Source: Rhizobium sp. GN54 (GTDB lineage: Bacteria > Pseudomonadota > Alphaproteobacteria > Rhizobiales > Rhizobiaceae). From it: a DNA stretch of 64,000 nucleotides. The first letter of the stretch is position 1, and the number at the start of each line of letters is the position of its first letter. Positions 43,109 through 52,249 of the stretch are shown here, piece after piece. Below the pieces are notes generated by a model. It was not told the origin of the DNA and did not search any database. It was given only the letters and a program-made list of their open reading frames with translations. The position numbers and the translations under genes were made by a program. The stretch covers positions 806,001 through 870,000 of the forward strand of contig NZ_JAJNCZ010000001.1 in the NCBI RefSeq assembly GCF_021026345.1. Reading direction: 5' to 3'.

Positions 43109-44506
43109 TCAGGTTACCGTAACGTAACTGCTCATGCCGGTCTTCTGGTGCTCGATGATGTGGCAATGGAGCATCCACTGGCCGGGATTGTCGGCGACGA
43201 GCGCGAGGTCGGCGGTCTCGTCAGGCTGCAGCAGGATCGTGTCGGTGGCGTGACCGAGAAGCCGCGGCTGGTTGGAGGCGACGATGTGGAAGCTCATGCC
43301 GTGCAGGTGGACCGGATGCGCATGCGGCGTGCGGTTGGCGACCCGGAAGACGTAGCTCCTGCCGAGCTTCAGTTCGGCGAGCGGCGCCACGCCGTCTGCC
43401 GTGTCGCCCGGCCAGGCGATCCTGTTGATCGCCCAGAACGTGTAGCCCAGCGAGCCGCAGATGCTTTCCCTCGCCCCGTGCTCGGCGGTGGCGGTGAACT
43501 CCATCGGGATGATCTCGGCAGCCTTGAGGTCGGCCACCGGGATCGGGTTTGCCGGCAGCGGCCCGGCGTCCCCGAGCGACCGTTTCGCACTCGCGCCGAC
43601 CGCACGGAACGTCGCGATCGTCCAGGGGGTACTGCCCTTGACGTTGGTGAGCGTGGCGATCTCGCCCTCGCCATCCGGCATGCGCAGCACGAAGTCCAGC
43701 CGCTGGCCGGGTCCGACGTCCTGCAGGTCGAGCGGGATGGGCGCCTGCAGCGGATTGCCGTCGAGGGCGATCACCTTGCCCGCCCCGCCCGCAAGGGCGA
43801 GCCTGTAGATGCGGGTCACGTCGGTGGCGGCGATGCGGACGCGGACCAGCCCGCCCGCCGGCGCGTCATAGGCGGGCGCGGCGCGCCAGTTGGTGGTGCG
43901 CACCGTGCCGAAGGTGCCGCTGCGGGCGGCGTCGCGCGGCTTGAACGGGGCGATGAACTGGCCGTCGCCGCCGAGCCGGAAGTCGCGCAGGTTGAGCACG
44001 ATCTCCGCGTCGAACACCGGATCGGCCGGGTCCTCCACGACGATGACGCCGGTCAGCCCGCGCCCCATCTGCGTCAGCGTGTTGCAGTGGGGGTGATACC
44101 AGAAGGTGCCGGCGTCGGGCGGGGTGAAGCGGTAGTCGAACGTATCGCCGGGATAGACATAGGGCTGCGTCATCTCCGGAACGCCGTCCATGGCGTTGGC
44201 GATCCTGAGACCGTGCCAGTGCACGGTGGTCGGCTCGTTCAGCCGGTTCACCAGCCTGGCCGAGAATTCCTCGCCCTTGCGCATCCGCAGCACCGGCGGC
44301 GCCCCTTCGCCCGCAGCACCGAGCCCGTAGGACATCATCCCCCCGGTCGCGGCCTCGCCGGTGAGGAGCGCGCTGGACTCGTAGGCGACGAGGTCTTCCG
44401 GGGCGCCGGCGAGCGCGCGGCGCACCGCAGGCAGGGCCAGCCCCGCGCCGTAGGCGCCGGCGGCGATCGCGGAACTCTTCAGAAGCGTGCGGCGGCTGAT
44501 CGGCAT
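43109..44506 (-). CDS. Multicopper oxidase, Tat-exported
   Basis: This 465-aa periplasmic oxidase couples one-electron substrate oxidation to O2 reduction. The start at 44506 gives MPISRRTLLKSSAI with a twin-arginine signal, as expected for a protein that loads copper before export. All four copper-binding motifs are present: HWHG, WYHPHCNT, HPVHLHG and HCHIIEHQKTGM, with the HCH Cys as type 1 ligand and Met as probable axial ligand. There is no Met-rich segment as in CueO. Copper detoxification, metal oxidation or phenol oxidation are all possible; the neighbours do not decide. Confidence 0.93.
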   Translation of the reverse strand: MPISRRTLLKSSAIAAGAYGAGLALPAVRRALAGAPEDLVAYESSALLTGEAATGGMMSYGLGAAGEGAPPVLRMRKGEEFSARLVNRLNEPTTVHWHGLRIANAMDGVPEMTQPYVYPGDTFDYRFTPPDAGTFWYHPHCNTLTQMGRGLTGVIVVEDPADPVFDAEIVLNLRDFRLGGDGQFIAPFKPRDAARSGTFGTVRTTNWRAAPAYDAPAGGLVRVRIAATDVTRIYRLALAGGAGKVIALDGNPLQAPIPLDLQDVGPGQRLDFVLRMPDGEGEIATLTNVKGSTPWTIATFRAVGASAKRSLGDAGPLPANPIPVADLKAAEIIPMEFTATAEHGARESICGSLGYTFWAINRIAWPGDTADGVAPLAELKLGRSYVFRVANRTPHAHPVHLHGMSFHIVASNQPRLLGHATDTILLQPDETADLALVADNPGQWMLHCHIIEHQKTGMSSYVTVT

Positions 44507-44594
44507 GGGCGGGTCCCGGTCTTGGAAGATGCCCCTGCATAATCCTGATCGGCGCACTCATCAATATGGCGGGCCGGAACCTGATGTCGCAGGC

Positions 44595-45848
44595 TCACCG
44601 CCGCTTGCCGCCGGACCCTTTGCCGTTGCGCTCCGCGCCGGCGAGCTTGTTGAAGAAGGCCGAGGTGCGCAGGAGGTTGCGGAAGCGCCCGTGCCGCTTT
44701 TCGGCCGGCACGCCCGGCCGCGTGCCCATGCGCAGCACCGTGTAGGCCATGAACATCACCATGACCACGGCCATGTAGATGAACATCGCGTCGGGGCCGA
44801 AGATGTCGAGCAGCACCGAGGCGAACAGCGGACCGATGATCGCGCCGATCGACCAGAAGAACAGCATGCCGGCGGAGACCAGCGCATGCTCGCCTTCGCC
44901 GGCATGGTCGTTGGCATGCGCCGAGCAGAGCGAGTAGAGCGGCATGGCGAAGGCGCCGAAGACGAAGATGCCGGCGAGGTTCATCCATTCGTCGCCGCCG
45001 GCGAAGATCGCCAGGAACAGGGCCGCGAGCGTGGCGCCGAGCGTGGCGACGAGGATGATCACGCGCCGGTCGAGCTTGTCCGAATAGAGCCCGAGCGGGT
45101 ATTGCAGCACCACGCCGCCGATGATGCCGGCGCTCATGAAGCTCGCGATCTCGGTCACCGACAGCCCGATCTCCTCGCCGTAGATCGGCCCGAGCGAGCG
45201 GAAGGCGGCGTTCGTCAGGCCGACGACGATGCAGCCGATCGTCGCCAGCGGCGAGATGTTCCAGAGCTTCTTGACGTCGAAGCGGATCGCCTCGGGCGCT
45301 ACCGGCGCGGAGCGGTCGGCGAGCGAGATCGGCACCAGCGACAGCGTCAGCGCCATCGAGATGATCGCGAACAGCTGGAAGCCGCCGATGCCGACGCCCG
45401 GGATCAGGTATTGCGCCGCCGTCACCGAGCCGAGATCGACGAGGCGGTAGAGCGAGAGCGTGCGCGCCCGGTTGGCATTGGTGACGCTGGCGTTCAGCCA
45501 GCTCTCGACGGTCGCGAACAGGCTGGCGAAACAGAGCCCCGCGAGCAGACGCATGAAGAACCAGAAGGTCGGGTCGATCACCAGAAGCATCGCGATCGCC
45601 GAGGCCGAGGCGATCGCCGCCATCGCCGAGAACGTCCGGATATGTCCGATCGCCCGCAGCACCCGGGTCACGTAGATGCAGCCGACCGCAAACCCGATGT
45701 TGTAGCCGGCGCCGACGAGGCCGATCAGCGAGGTCGAAAATCCCTCGTGCGAGGCGCGCAGCGAGATGAAGGTCCCCTGCAGCCCGTTGCCGCCGATCAG
45801 GATGCCGGCGGTGATCAGAAGGGGAACGAGGGGGCGGATGTGGCTCAT
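44595..45848 (-). CDS. MFS transporter
   Basis: This 417-aa major facilitator protein has about twelve membrane segments and starts MSHIRPLVPLLITAGILIGG. It has the typical central cytoplasmic loop after helix 6 (ADRSAPVAPEAIRFDVKKLW), the loop 8-9 motif LGLYSDKLDRRV, and a basic C-terminal tail (GAERNGKGSGGKRR). It resembles the YcaD/UMF-type MFS group. The substrate is unknown. It is divergent from the sulfatase across a region with a perfect 22-bp palindrome and could be co-regulated with it. Confidence 0.88.
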   Translation of the reverse strand: MSHIRPLVPLLITAGILIGGNGLQGTFISLRASHEGFSTSLIGLVGAGYNIGFAVGCIYVTRVLRAIGHIRTFSAMAAIASASAIAMLLVIDPTFWFFMRLLAGLCFASLFATVESWLNASVTNANRARTLSLYRLVDLGSVTAAQYLIPGVGIGGFQLFAIISMALTLSLVPISLADRSAPVAPEAIRFDVKKLWNISPLATIGCIVVGLTNAAFRSLGPIYGEEIGLSVTEIASFMSAGIIGGVVLQYPLGLYSDKLDRRVIILVATLGATLAALFLAIFAGGDEWMNLAGIFVFGAFAMPLYSLCSAHANDHAGEGEHALVSAGMLFFWSIGAIIGPLFASVLLDIFGPDAMFIYMAVVMVMFMAYTVLRMGTRPGVPAEKRHGRFRNLLRTSAFFNKLAGAERNGKGSGGKRR

Positions 45849-45998
45849 TCTGCTGCCGGGGAGGGGAATCGGGGCGCCGCACGGGGATAGCAATGTCTAC
45901 AGGCGAAACCGTGCCCGCGACAGGGCAATTCCGGGCACCGGAGAAATATTTGCCGCCGCCGCAGGAAAGCCATCGTGGCCGAACTCGGCAATAACCTT

Positions 45999-46020
45999 AT
46001 TATTAGTATATACTAATAAT
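45999..46020. promoter_or_regulatory. 22-bp perfect palindrome, likely operator of the sulfatase gene
   Basis: attattagtat is followed directly by atactaataat. It is 100% symmetric, almost entirely A/T in a GC-rich genome, and ends 31 bases before the sulfatase start codon, where it would overlap the core promoter. It lies in the 203-bp divergent space with the MFS gene. Confidence 0.75.
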
Positions 46021-46051
46021 GCGGGGTCTTTGTATTCGGGGGGATTGCGAA

Positions 46052-48493
46052 ATGAGCATCGGTCGCACCTTGCTTGCGGGCGCAGGCTTCCTCGCCCTCG
46101 GTTGCACCTTCGGCTGGGCGCAGGACGTCAGCGGCGTGCCCGGCACGCCAAGCGCCACGACGACGATCGAGGGCCGGCAGCTTCCACCGCCGGACCCGGC
46201 CTTCGGCGGGGTCATCAAGGAGAAGGCGGCAGACTCCAGACCCTGGTGGGCGCCGCGCATCGTGCCGCCCAAAGGCGCGCCGAACGTGCTGCTCATCATG
46301 ACCGACGACGTCGGTTTCGGAGCGCCGTCCACCTTCGGCGGCGTCATTCCGACGCCAGCACTCGACCGCATCGCGGAGGAGGGCCTGCGGTTCACCAATT
46401 TCCACTCCACCTCGCTCTGCTCGCCCTCGCGCGCCGCCCTGATCACCGGGCGAAATCATCACGTGGCGGGCTTCGGGGTCGTCGGCGAGATCGCCACCGG
46501 CTATCCGGGCTACGATTCGATCATCCGCAAGGAATGCGGCACGATCGGCACGATCCTCAAGGAAAACGGCTACGCCACCTCGTGGTTCGGCAAGGACCAC
46601 AACACGCCCTTCTACCAGGCGAGCCAGGCGGGGCCCTTCGACCAGTGGCCGAACGGCATGGGCTTCGACTATTTCTACGGCTTCGTCGGCGGCGACGCCA
46701 GCCAGTGGCAGCCGAACCTCTATCGCAACACCACGGCCATCTACCCCTTCGAGGGCAATCCCTCCTGGAACCTGACGACGGCCATGGCGGACGACGCGAT
46801 CCAGTACATGAAGCAGATGAAGGAGATCGCGCCCGACAAGCCGTTCTTCGTCTATTACGTGCCCGGCGGCAGCCACGCCCCGCATCATCCCACGCCGGAA
46901 TGGATCGACAGGATCTCCGGCATGCACCTCTTCGACGAGGGCTGGAACAAGCTGCGCGAGACGATCTTCGCCAACCAGAAGCAGCTCGGCATCATGCCCG
47001 AAAACGCGCAGCTGACACCCTGGCCGAAGGAACTGCCGCAGTGGGATACGCTGGACATCGAGCAGAAGAAACTGTTCGTCAAGCAGGCGGACATCTATGC
47101 CGCCTATCTCGCCTATACCGACCACGAGATCGGCCGGGTGATCCAGGCGGTCGAAGATCTCGGCGAATGGAACGACACGCTGATCCTCTACATCAGCGGC
47201 GACAACGGCGCGAGCGCCGAGGGCATGGTCAACGGCACGCCGAACGAGTTCACCACCTTCAACGGCATCCCGGTGCCGGTGAAGGACCAGTATCTCTGGT
47301 ACGAGTTCTGGGGCTCCGACCGCACCTTCCCGCATTTCTCCGCCGGCTGGGCCTGGGCCATGGGCACGCCGTTCAAGTGGATGAAGCAGGTGCCGTCCCA
47401 TTTCGGCGGCACGGCGCAGGGCATGGCGGTGTCGTGGCCCGGCCACATCACCGATGCCGGCGGCATCCGCCGGCAGTTCCATCACTTCATCGACATCGCG
47501 CCGACCATCCTGGAGGTGACCGGCATTGCCCAGCCGGACACCATCGACGGCATCAGGCAGCGCCCGATGGACGGCGTCAGCATGGCCTATGCCTTCGACA
47601 AGGCGAACGAGACCGCGCCGTCTGCCCGCAAGACGCAATATTTCGAGATGCTCGGCAACCGCGCCATCTATGACGAGGGCTGGGTGGCGGCGACGACGCC
47701 GGCGACGCTGCCATGGGAACTGAGCACCAAGGCGCCGCCGGACGTGATCACCGGCTATGCGTGGGAGCTCTACAACGTCGCCGAGGATCCCACCCAGTCC
47801 AACGACCTCGCCGCATCGATGCCGGACAAGCTGAAGGAGATGCAGGCGCTCTTCTATTCGGAAGCCGCGAAGTACGACGTGCTGCCGCTCGACAATTCGA
47901 CGCTGGCGCGCTGGAACGCCGCCCGTCCGAGCCTGACGGCGGGCCGCACGGAATTCGCCTATTCGGGCGAACTCAGCGGCGTGCCGAAGAGTGCCGCGCC
48001 CAGCATCCTGAACAGGTCCTACACCATCACCGCCGAGGTCGAGATCCCGGATGGCGGCGCCGAGGGCGTCATCGTCACCGAGGGCGGCCGCTTCGGCGGC
48101 TACGCGCTGTTGCTCAGCAAGGGCGAACTCGGGTTCGGCAAGGGCAAGGTCGTCTTCCTCTACAATCTTCTCGATCTCAAGCGCACCGCCTGGGAGGGGC
48201 CGACGCTCGACGCCGGCCGGCACACGATCGTCTTCGAGTTCGTCTCGGACGGTCCGGAACTCGGCAAGGGCGGCAAGGGCACGCTGTCGGTCGACGGCAA
48301 AGAGGTCGCGAGCAACGTCCTGGAGCACGGCACGCCCGTCACCTTCCCGGAAGACGAGAGCTTCGACGTCGGCCTCGACACGCGCTCCGGCGTGGCGATG
48401 CTGGAATATCGCTATGACGTGCCGTTCCGCTTCACCGGTAAGATCGACCGGCTGACCTTCAAGCTCGGGGAGCAGCCGAAGGCGGCCCCGTGA
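46052..48493 (+). CDS. Large exported sulfatase (arylsulfatase, formylglycine-dependent)
   Basis: This 813-aa type I sulfatase hydrolyses sulfate esters using a formylglycine made from Cys. The modification motif is CSPSRAALITG (Cys123). Metal-binding Asp85/86 (IMTDDVGFG) and the later SGDNGASAEG are in place. The N-terminus MSIGRTLLAGAGFLALG looks like a Sec signal, with either cleavage after WAQ or a poor lipobox (LALGC). After the ~500-residue catalytic domain a C-terminal beta-sandwich-like extension (from about residue 620; AEVEIPDGGAEGVIVTEGGR, FEFVSDGPELGKGGKGTLSV) may bind glycans or lipids. No formylglycine-generating enzyme is encoded nearby. Confidence 0.93.
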   Translation: MSIGRTLLAGAGFLALGCTFGWAQDVSGVPGTPSATTTIEGRQLPPPDPAFGGVIKEKAADSRPWWAPRIVPPKGAPNVLLIMTDDVGFGAPSTFGGVIPTPALDRIAEEGLRFTNFHSTSLCSPSRAALITGRNHHVAGFGVVGEIATGYPGYDSIIRKECGTIGTILKENGYATSWFGKDHNTPFYQASQAGPFDQWPNGMGFDYFYGFVGGDASQWQPNLYRNTTAIYPFEGNPSWNLTTAMADDAIQYMKQMKEIAPDKPFFVYYVPGGSHAPHHPTPEWIDRISGMHLFDEGWNKLRETIFANQKQLGIMPENAQLTPWPKELPQWDTLDIEQKKLFVKQADIYAAYLAYTDHEIGRVIQAVEDLGEWNDTLILYISGDNGASAEGMVNGTPNEFTTFNGIPVPVKDQYLWYEFWGSDRTFPHFSAGWAWAMGTPFKWMKQVPSHFGGTAQGMAVSWPGHITDAGGIRRQFHHFIDIAPTILEVTGIAQPDTIDGIRQRPMDGVSMAYAFDKANETAPSARKTQYFEMLGNRAIYDEGWVAATTPATLPWELSTKAPPDVITGYAWELYNVAEDPTQSNDLAASMPDKLKEMQALFYSEAAKYDVLPLDNSTLARWNAARPSLTAGRTEFAYSGELSGVPKSAAPSILNRSYTITAEVEIPDGGAEGVIVTEGGRFGGYALLLSKGELGFGKGKVVFLYNLLDLKRTAWEGPTLDAGRHTIVFEFVSDGPELGKGGKGTLSVDGKEVASNVLEHGTPVTFPEDESFDVGLDTRSGVAMLEYRYDVPFRFTGKIDRLTFKLGEQPKAAP

Positions 48494-48533
48494 CGGACCG
48501 ATGGCCGAACGGACAGGGTGAAAGGCAATCGCG

Positions 48534-48878
48534 GTGATCCTGTCGAGACGCTCGACGTTGATGGTCGCAGCCGCCGGCGAAGCGGCGACGGGGCTGGCCT
48601 TGCTGGCCACGCCGTCCTTCGTCGGGCGGCTTCTCTTCGGCGCGGAGATCAGTGGCGCGGGCGTTCCGGCGGCGCGGGTGGCCGGCCTTGCCCTGATCGC
48701 GCTGGCGATCGCCTGCTGGCGCGGCTCGCCGCTGCAGGCCATGCTCTTCTACAGCGCCGCTGCCACGCTCTATCTGGCCTGGCTCGGCCTCGCCGGCACC
48801 TTCGCCGGCATCTTCCTGTGGCCCGCCGTCGTCTTTCATGCCGTTCTCACGGTCCTGCTGGCCGCGGGCGGGAAATGA
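48534..48878 (+). CDS. Small membrane protein (114 aa)
   Basis: This product starts from GTG at 48534, with AAAGG upstream, and has three to four hydrophobic helices (LMVAAAGEAATGLALLATP, VAGLALIALAIACW, AMLFYSAAATLYLAWLGLAG, VVFHAVLTVLLAAGG). No family assignment is possible. It follows the sulfatase by 40 bases on the same strand, so it is probably co-transcribed with it, and may have an envelope role. Confidence 0.65.
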   Translation: MILSRRSTLMVAAAGEAATGLALLATPSFVGRLLFGAEISGAGVPAARVAGLALIALAIACWRGSPLQAMLFYSAAATLYLAWLGLAGTFAGIFLWPAVVFHAVLTVLLAAGGK

Positions 48879-49367
48879 AGCGCTGTCTGCGGGACGACGG
48901 ACGGAATTTCGGCAATCGAATCAAGGGCACGCTCCGTCGGCCATGCCCGCTGACCGTCGTCGGGTCATACTGGTCGCCGTTCCGTCACGGATGCACCGCG
49001 AGGCGTCGCGGCGAGGCGGAGCCGACGCCTTGTGCGGGGGAGGGACGCGTTTCCCCGCACCGAGGGGTTCGCAGAAAGGCCTTCCTCTGGAGACGGCGGG
49101 ACAAGTCCCGAGTTGCGCTCCGGACGTGTCCGGGTGGCACACAGGTCAGTTGCCGGCGCAAATGCCTGCGGCTGGAGCAGCAGGGCGAAGTTGCGGACAA
49201 TAACCGTCGAACGGGGCGCTGAAAGGTGTCACATAACCAAACTCAGATGAGGCAGCTTCCAGCGCCCCGTCCGAACCATGCGAATAACGCGGGCGGAGTT
49301 TCCGTCGCGCGAACGCCCGTTGCTGCCCGCTGGCTTCCAGAGCCTCGAAGACGGATGGGCTGCCGAC
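48879..49367. other. Gene-poor region with inverted repeats
   Basis: No convincing gene is present. The stretch holds an 8-bp inverted repeat (gtgcgggg 49032-49039 with ccccgcac 49053-49060) and an 11-bp perfect inverted repeat with a 38-nt loop (49211-49221 with 49260-49270). A structured RNA is possible, but no known family was recognised. Confidence 0.45.
49211..49270. repeat. 11-bp inverted repeat with 38-nt loop
   Basis: acggggcgctg (49211-49221) and cagcgccccgt (49260-49270) are exact reverse complements. The loop is comparatively AT-rich. It could be the stem of a small structured RNA or a terminator-like structure for the leftward microprotein gene. Confidence 0.5.
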
Positions 49368-49463
49368 CTATCGGCGGTTCATGTCGGTGACCACCCACCG
49401 ATAGAAATAATAGATCGCGACCGAGGTGACGAGCAGGGGCCAAAGATGGACGAGTTCAGGCAT
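49368..49463 (-). CDS. Candidate 31-aa single-pass membrane microprotein
   Basis: The ATG at 49463 opens a 31-codon frame, MPELVHLWPLLVTSVAIY...VVTDMNRR, ending in TAG at 49368. It encodes one hydrophobic helix flanked by a charged, Arg-rich C-terminus, the typical shape of bacterial small membrane proteins. A purine-rich GGAAGAAAAG lies somewhat far upstream (about 10 bases). It sits in an otherwise gene-free kilobase. Function is unknown; whether it is expressed is unproven. Confidence 0.45.
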   Translation of the reverse strand: MPELVHLWPLLVTSVAIYYFYRWVVTDMNRR

Positions 49464-49866
49464 GAGGGCGCTTTTCTTCCGTCAGGCTCCTCCCGCGCTT
49501 CGAATCGGATTGCGAAGCCGCGCGGGCAGGGTTAACAAATTCTTCATGCTCGTTCTGCGGGCGCCGGGCAAGTCCTTAAGAAGTTGTTCACATGCCGATT
49601 TGCCGGTCGCGTGTCATTTTTTCATCATGTTCGGCGGAGAGGGCAGGTCGCGCTCGCCTGATCGGATGAAGCCTCGGTGAAGCGTCCGGGCCAAGCCTCC
49701 CCCTTGCGGCGAGGATGGAGGGCGAGCCTCGTTCCCGGGCAAGCGCCCCGGGCGTTCCCGCCGCAAGCCTTGACAAATCGGACCGGTCATGCGCTTTTCC
49801 GCCCGATTTTGAAGACGCGCGGCCCCGCTTTCCGGGTCTGGCCGCGCAGCATTCCAGGATAGAACA
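49464..49866. other. Leader and promoter region of aspS
   Basis: These 403 bases hold no supported gene. A 9-bp inverted repeat (cttgcggcg 49703-49711 with cgccgcaag 49759-49767) encloses further GC-rich pairing (cccggg ... cccggg). TTGACA follows at 49770. The AT-rich part (49531-49640) may hold the promoter of the leftward microprotein gene. Confidence 0.45.
49770..49775 (+). promoter_or_regulatory. Possible -35 element (TTGACA) for aspS
   Basis: cttgaca matches the alphaproteobacterial housekeeping -35 consensus, 91 bases upstream of the aspS start codon. The expected -10 region (around 49793) is gcgctt, a poor match, so the call is tentative. Confidence 0.3.
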
Positions 49867-51657
49867 ATGCACCGTTACCGCAGCCATACCTGCGCCGCCC
49901 TCCGCAAGTCCGACGTCGGCCAGACGGTCCGTCTTTCCGGCTGGGTCCACCGCGTCCGCGACCATGGCGGCGTGCTCTTCATCGACCTGCGCGACCACTA
50001 CGGAATCACCCAGGTCGTCGCCGATCCGGACAGCCCCGCCTTCAAGGTCGCCGAGACCGTTCGCGGCGAGTGGGTCATCCGCATCGACGGCCTCGTCAAG
50101 GCGCGCACGGACGAGACGGTCAACAAGAACATGCCGACCGGCGAGGTCGAGCTCTATGCCCACGAGATCGAGGTGCTCTCGGCCGCCAAGGAACTGCCGC
50201 TGCCGGTCTTCGGCGAACCGGACTATCCGGAAGATGTGCGCCTGAAGTACCGCTTCCTCGACCTGCGCCGCGAGACGCTGCACAAGAACATCGTCAAGCG
50301 CACCCAGATCATCGCCGCCATGCGCCGCGAGATGACCAATGTCGGCTTCACCGAATATTCGACGCCGATCCTGACGGCGTCCTCGCCGGAGGGTGCCCGC
50401 GACTTCCTGGTGCCGAGCCGTATCCACGAGGGCACGTTCTACGCGCTGCCGCAGGCGCCGCAGCAATACAAGCAGCTCCTGATGGTGGCCGGTTTCGACC
50501 GCTACTTCCAGATCGCCCCCTGCTTCCGCGACGAGGACCCGCGCGCCGACCGTCTGCCGGGCGAATTCTACCAGCTCGACCTGGAGATGAGCTTCGTCGA
50601 GCAGGAGGACGTCTGGACCACGATGGAGCCGGTCATCCGCGGCATCTTCGAGGAGTTTGCGAACGGCAAGCCGGTGACGCAGCAGTTCCCGCGCATTCCC
50701 TATGACACGGCGATCCGCAAGTACGGCTCCGACAAGCCGGACCTGCGCAACCCGATCGAGATGCAGGCCGTCACCGAGCACTTCGCCGGCTCCGGCTTCA
50801 AGGTCTTCGCCAACATGATCGCCTCCAACCCGAAGGTCGAGGTCTGGGCGATCCCGGCCAGGACCGGCGGGTCGCGTGCCTTCTGCGATCGCATGAACGC
50901 CTGGGCGCAGTCGACCGGCCAGCCGGGCCTCGGCTACATCTTCTGGCGCAAGGAAGGCGACAAGCTGGAGGGCGCCGGCCCGCTCGCCAAGAACATCGGC
51001 GAGGAGCGCACGGATGCGATCCGCACCCAGCTCGGCCTCGACGACGGCGACGCCTGCTTCTTTGTCGCCGGCGACCCGGCCAAGTTCTACAAATTCGCAG
51101 GCGAAGCCCGCACCCGCGCCGGCGAGGAGCTGAACCTCGTCGACCGCGACCGTTTCGAGCTGTGCTGGATCGTCGACTTCCCATTCTTCGAATACAATGA
51201 GGACGAGAAGAAGATCGACTTCGCCCACAACCCCTTCTCCATGCCGCAGGGCGGGCTGGACGCGCTGGAAAGCCAGGATCCGCTTTCGATCAAGGCCTAC
51301 CAGTACGACATGGTCTGCAACGGCTTCGAGATCGCCTCGGGCTCGATCCGTAACCAGTCGCCGGAACTGATGGTCAAGGCCTTCGAGAAGGTCGGCCTCA
51401 GCCAGCAGGACGTGGAAGACCGCTTCGGCGGCCTCTACCGCGCCTTCCAGTACGGCGCGCCGCCGCATGGCGGCATGGCCGCCGGCATCGACCGCGTGGT
51501 CATGCTGCTCGTCGGCGCCAAGAACCTGCGCGAGATCTCGCTGTTCCCGATGAACCAGCAGGCGCAGGACCTCTTGATGGGCGCGCCGAGCCCGGCAAGC
51601 CCGGCACAGTTGCGCGAACTGGCGCTGCGCGTGACCCCGACGCCGAAGAAGGACTAG
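49867..51657 (+). CDS. aspS: Aspartate--tRNA ligase
   Basis: AspRS charges tRNA-Asp (and possibly tRNA-Asn) with aspartate. The 596-aa bacterial-type enzyme has the N-terminal OB-fold anticodon domain ([20 protein letters not shown]), class II motif 1 ([16 protein letters not shown]), motif 2 ([20 protein letters not shown]), the bacterial GAD insertion (middle ~100 residues) and motif 3 ([14 protein letters not shown]). Its length is normal. Rhizobial AspRS are commonly non-discriminating with GatCAB, but that is not tested here. Confidence 0.98.
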   Translation: MHRYRSHTCAALRKSDVGQTVRLSGWVHRVRDHGGVLFIDLRDHYGITQVVADPDSPAFKVAETVRGEWVIRIDGLVKARTDETVNKNMPTGEVELYAHEIEVLSAAKELPLPVFGEPDYPEDVRLKYRFLDLRRETLHKNIVKRTQIIAAMRREMTNVGFTEYSTPILTASSPEGARDFLVPSRIHEGTFYALPQAPQQYKQLLMVAGFDRYFQIAPCFRDEDPRADRLPGEFYQLDLEMSFVEQEDVWTTMEPVIRGIFEEFANGKPVTQQFPRIPYDTAIRKYGSDKPDLRNPIEMQAVTEHFAGSGFKVFANMIASNPKVEVWAIPARTGGSRAFCDRMNAWAQSTGQPGLGYIFWRKEGDKLEGAGPLAKNIGEERTDAIRTQLGLDDGDACFFVAGDPAKFYKFAGEARTRAGEELNLVDRDRFELCWIVDFPFFEYNEDEKKIDFAHNPFSMPQGGLDALESQDPLSIKAYQYDMVCNGFEIASGSIRNQSPELMVKAFEKVGLSQQDVEDRFGGLYRAFQYGAPPHGGMAAGIDRVVMLLVGAKNLREISLFPMNQQAQDLLMGAPSPASPAQLRELALRVTPTPKKD

Positions 51658-51661
51658 GACC

Positions 51662-52138
51662 TTGCTGCGGACGCTGTTCGAACGCGGCCGCGCAGCTTTC
51701 TCCCGTGCCCTGGCGGCGGCGCTCACCGCCGCCTTGGCCTACTGGCTGGCGCATCTGCTGTTCGGCCAGCCGCAACCGCTCTTCGCCGCGATCAGCGCGC
51801 TGATCTGCCTGGCGCCCGGCATTCCCGATCACCTGAAGCAGGGCGCCAACCTGCTCCTCGGCGTGACGGTCGGCATCCTCGTCGGCGAACTGGCGTTCCT
51901 GATCCCCTACGAATGGGGCGAAGTCCGGCTCGCCAGCGCCACCTTTGTCGCGATGATCCTCGCCTCGCTGTTCGGCCCCGCGCCGGTCGTCCCCATCCAG
52001 GCCGGCGTCTCCGCCATGCTCGTCCTCTTGATGGGCCCGCAATCCGCAGGCCTCGCCCGTTTCCTCGACGTCATCCTGGGCGTGGTGATCGGCGTCACGG
52101 TGGCCGTTATGTTCTTCAGGAACAAGCGGGAAGACTGA
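51662..52138 (+). CDS. Small FUSC-like membrane protein
   Basis: This 158-aa membrane protein starts from TTG at 51662, 4 bases after the aspS stop, with AGGA just upstream inside the aspS end. It has five or six hydrophobic segments (RALAAALTAALAYWLAHLLF, QGANLLLGVTVGILVGELAF, LDVILGVVIGVTVAVMFF). The pattern matches the membrane half of FUSC/aromatic acid exporter-like proteins, but it lacks the cytoplasmic half. It ends in a charged tail (RNKRED). It is probably translated with aspS. Function is unknown. Confidence 0.75.
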   Translation: MLRTLFERGRAAFSRALAAALTAALAYWLAHLLFGQPQPLFAAISALICLAPGIPDHLKQGANLLLGVTVGILVGELAFLIPYEWGEVRLASATFVAMILASLFGPAPVVPIQAGVSAMLVLLMGPQSAGLARFLDVILGVVIGVTVAVMFFRNKRED

Positions 52139-52249
52139 CCGGTGCGTGCTCCTGTGAAATGTCACAAAACATTCATAAATGCTTGAATATCCGTTAAGTC
52201 TCGCAAAGCCATAGGTCGGGCTCCGTTCCCGTTTCGATGGCACCGCACC

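Noticed and set aside
48838-49203. 121-codon plus-strand frame in the gap after the small membrane protein
   Set aside because: Composition is Arg/Pro/Gly/Ser-rich without hydrophobic core or motif, codon bias is absent, and it overlaps the preceding gene's end.
49588-51726. 712-codon open frame antisense to aspS
   Set aside because: AspRS motifs 1-3 are unmistakable on the plus strand; the antisense product lacks any domain.
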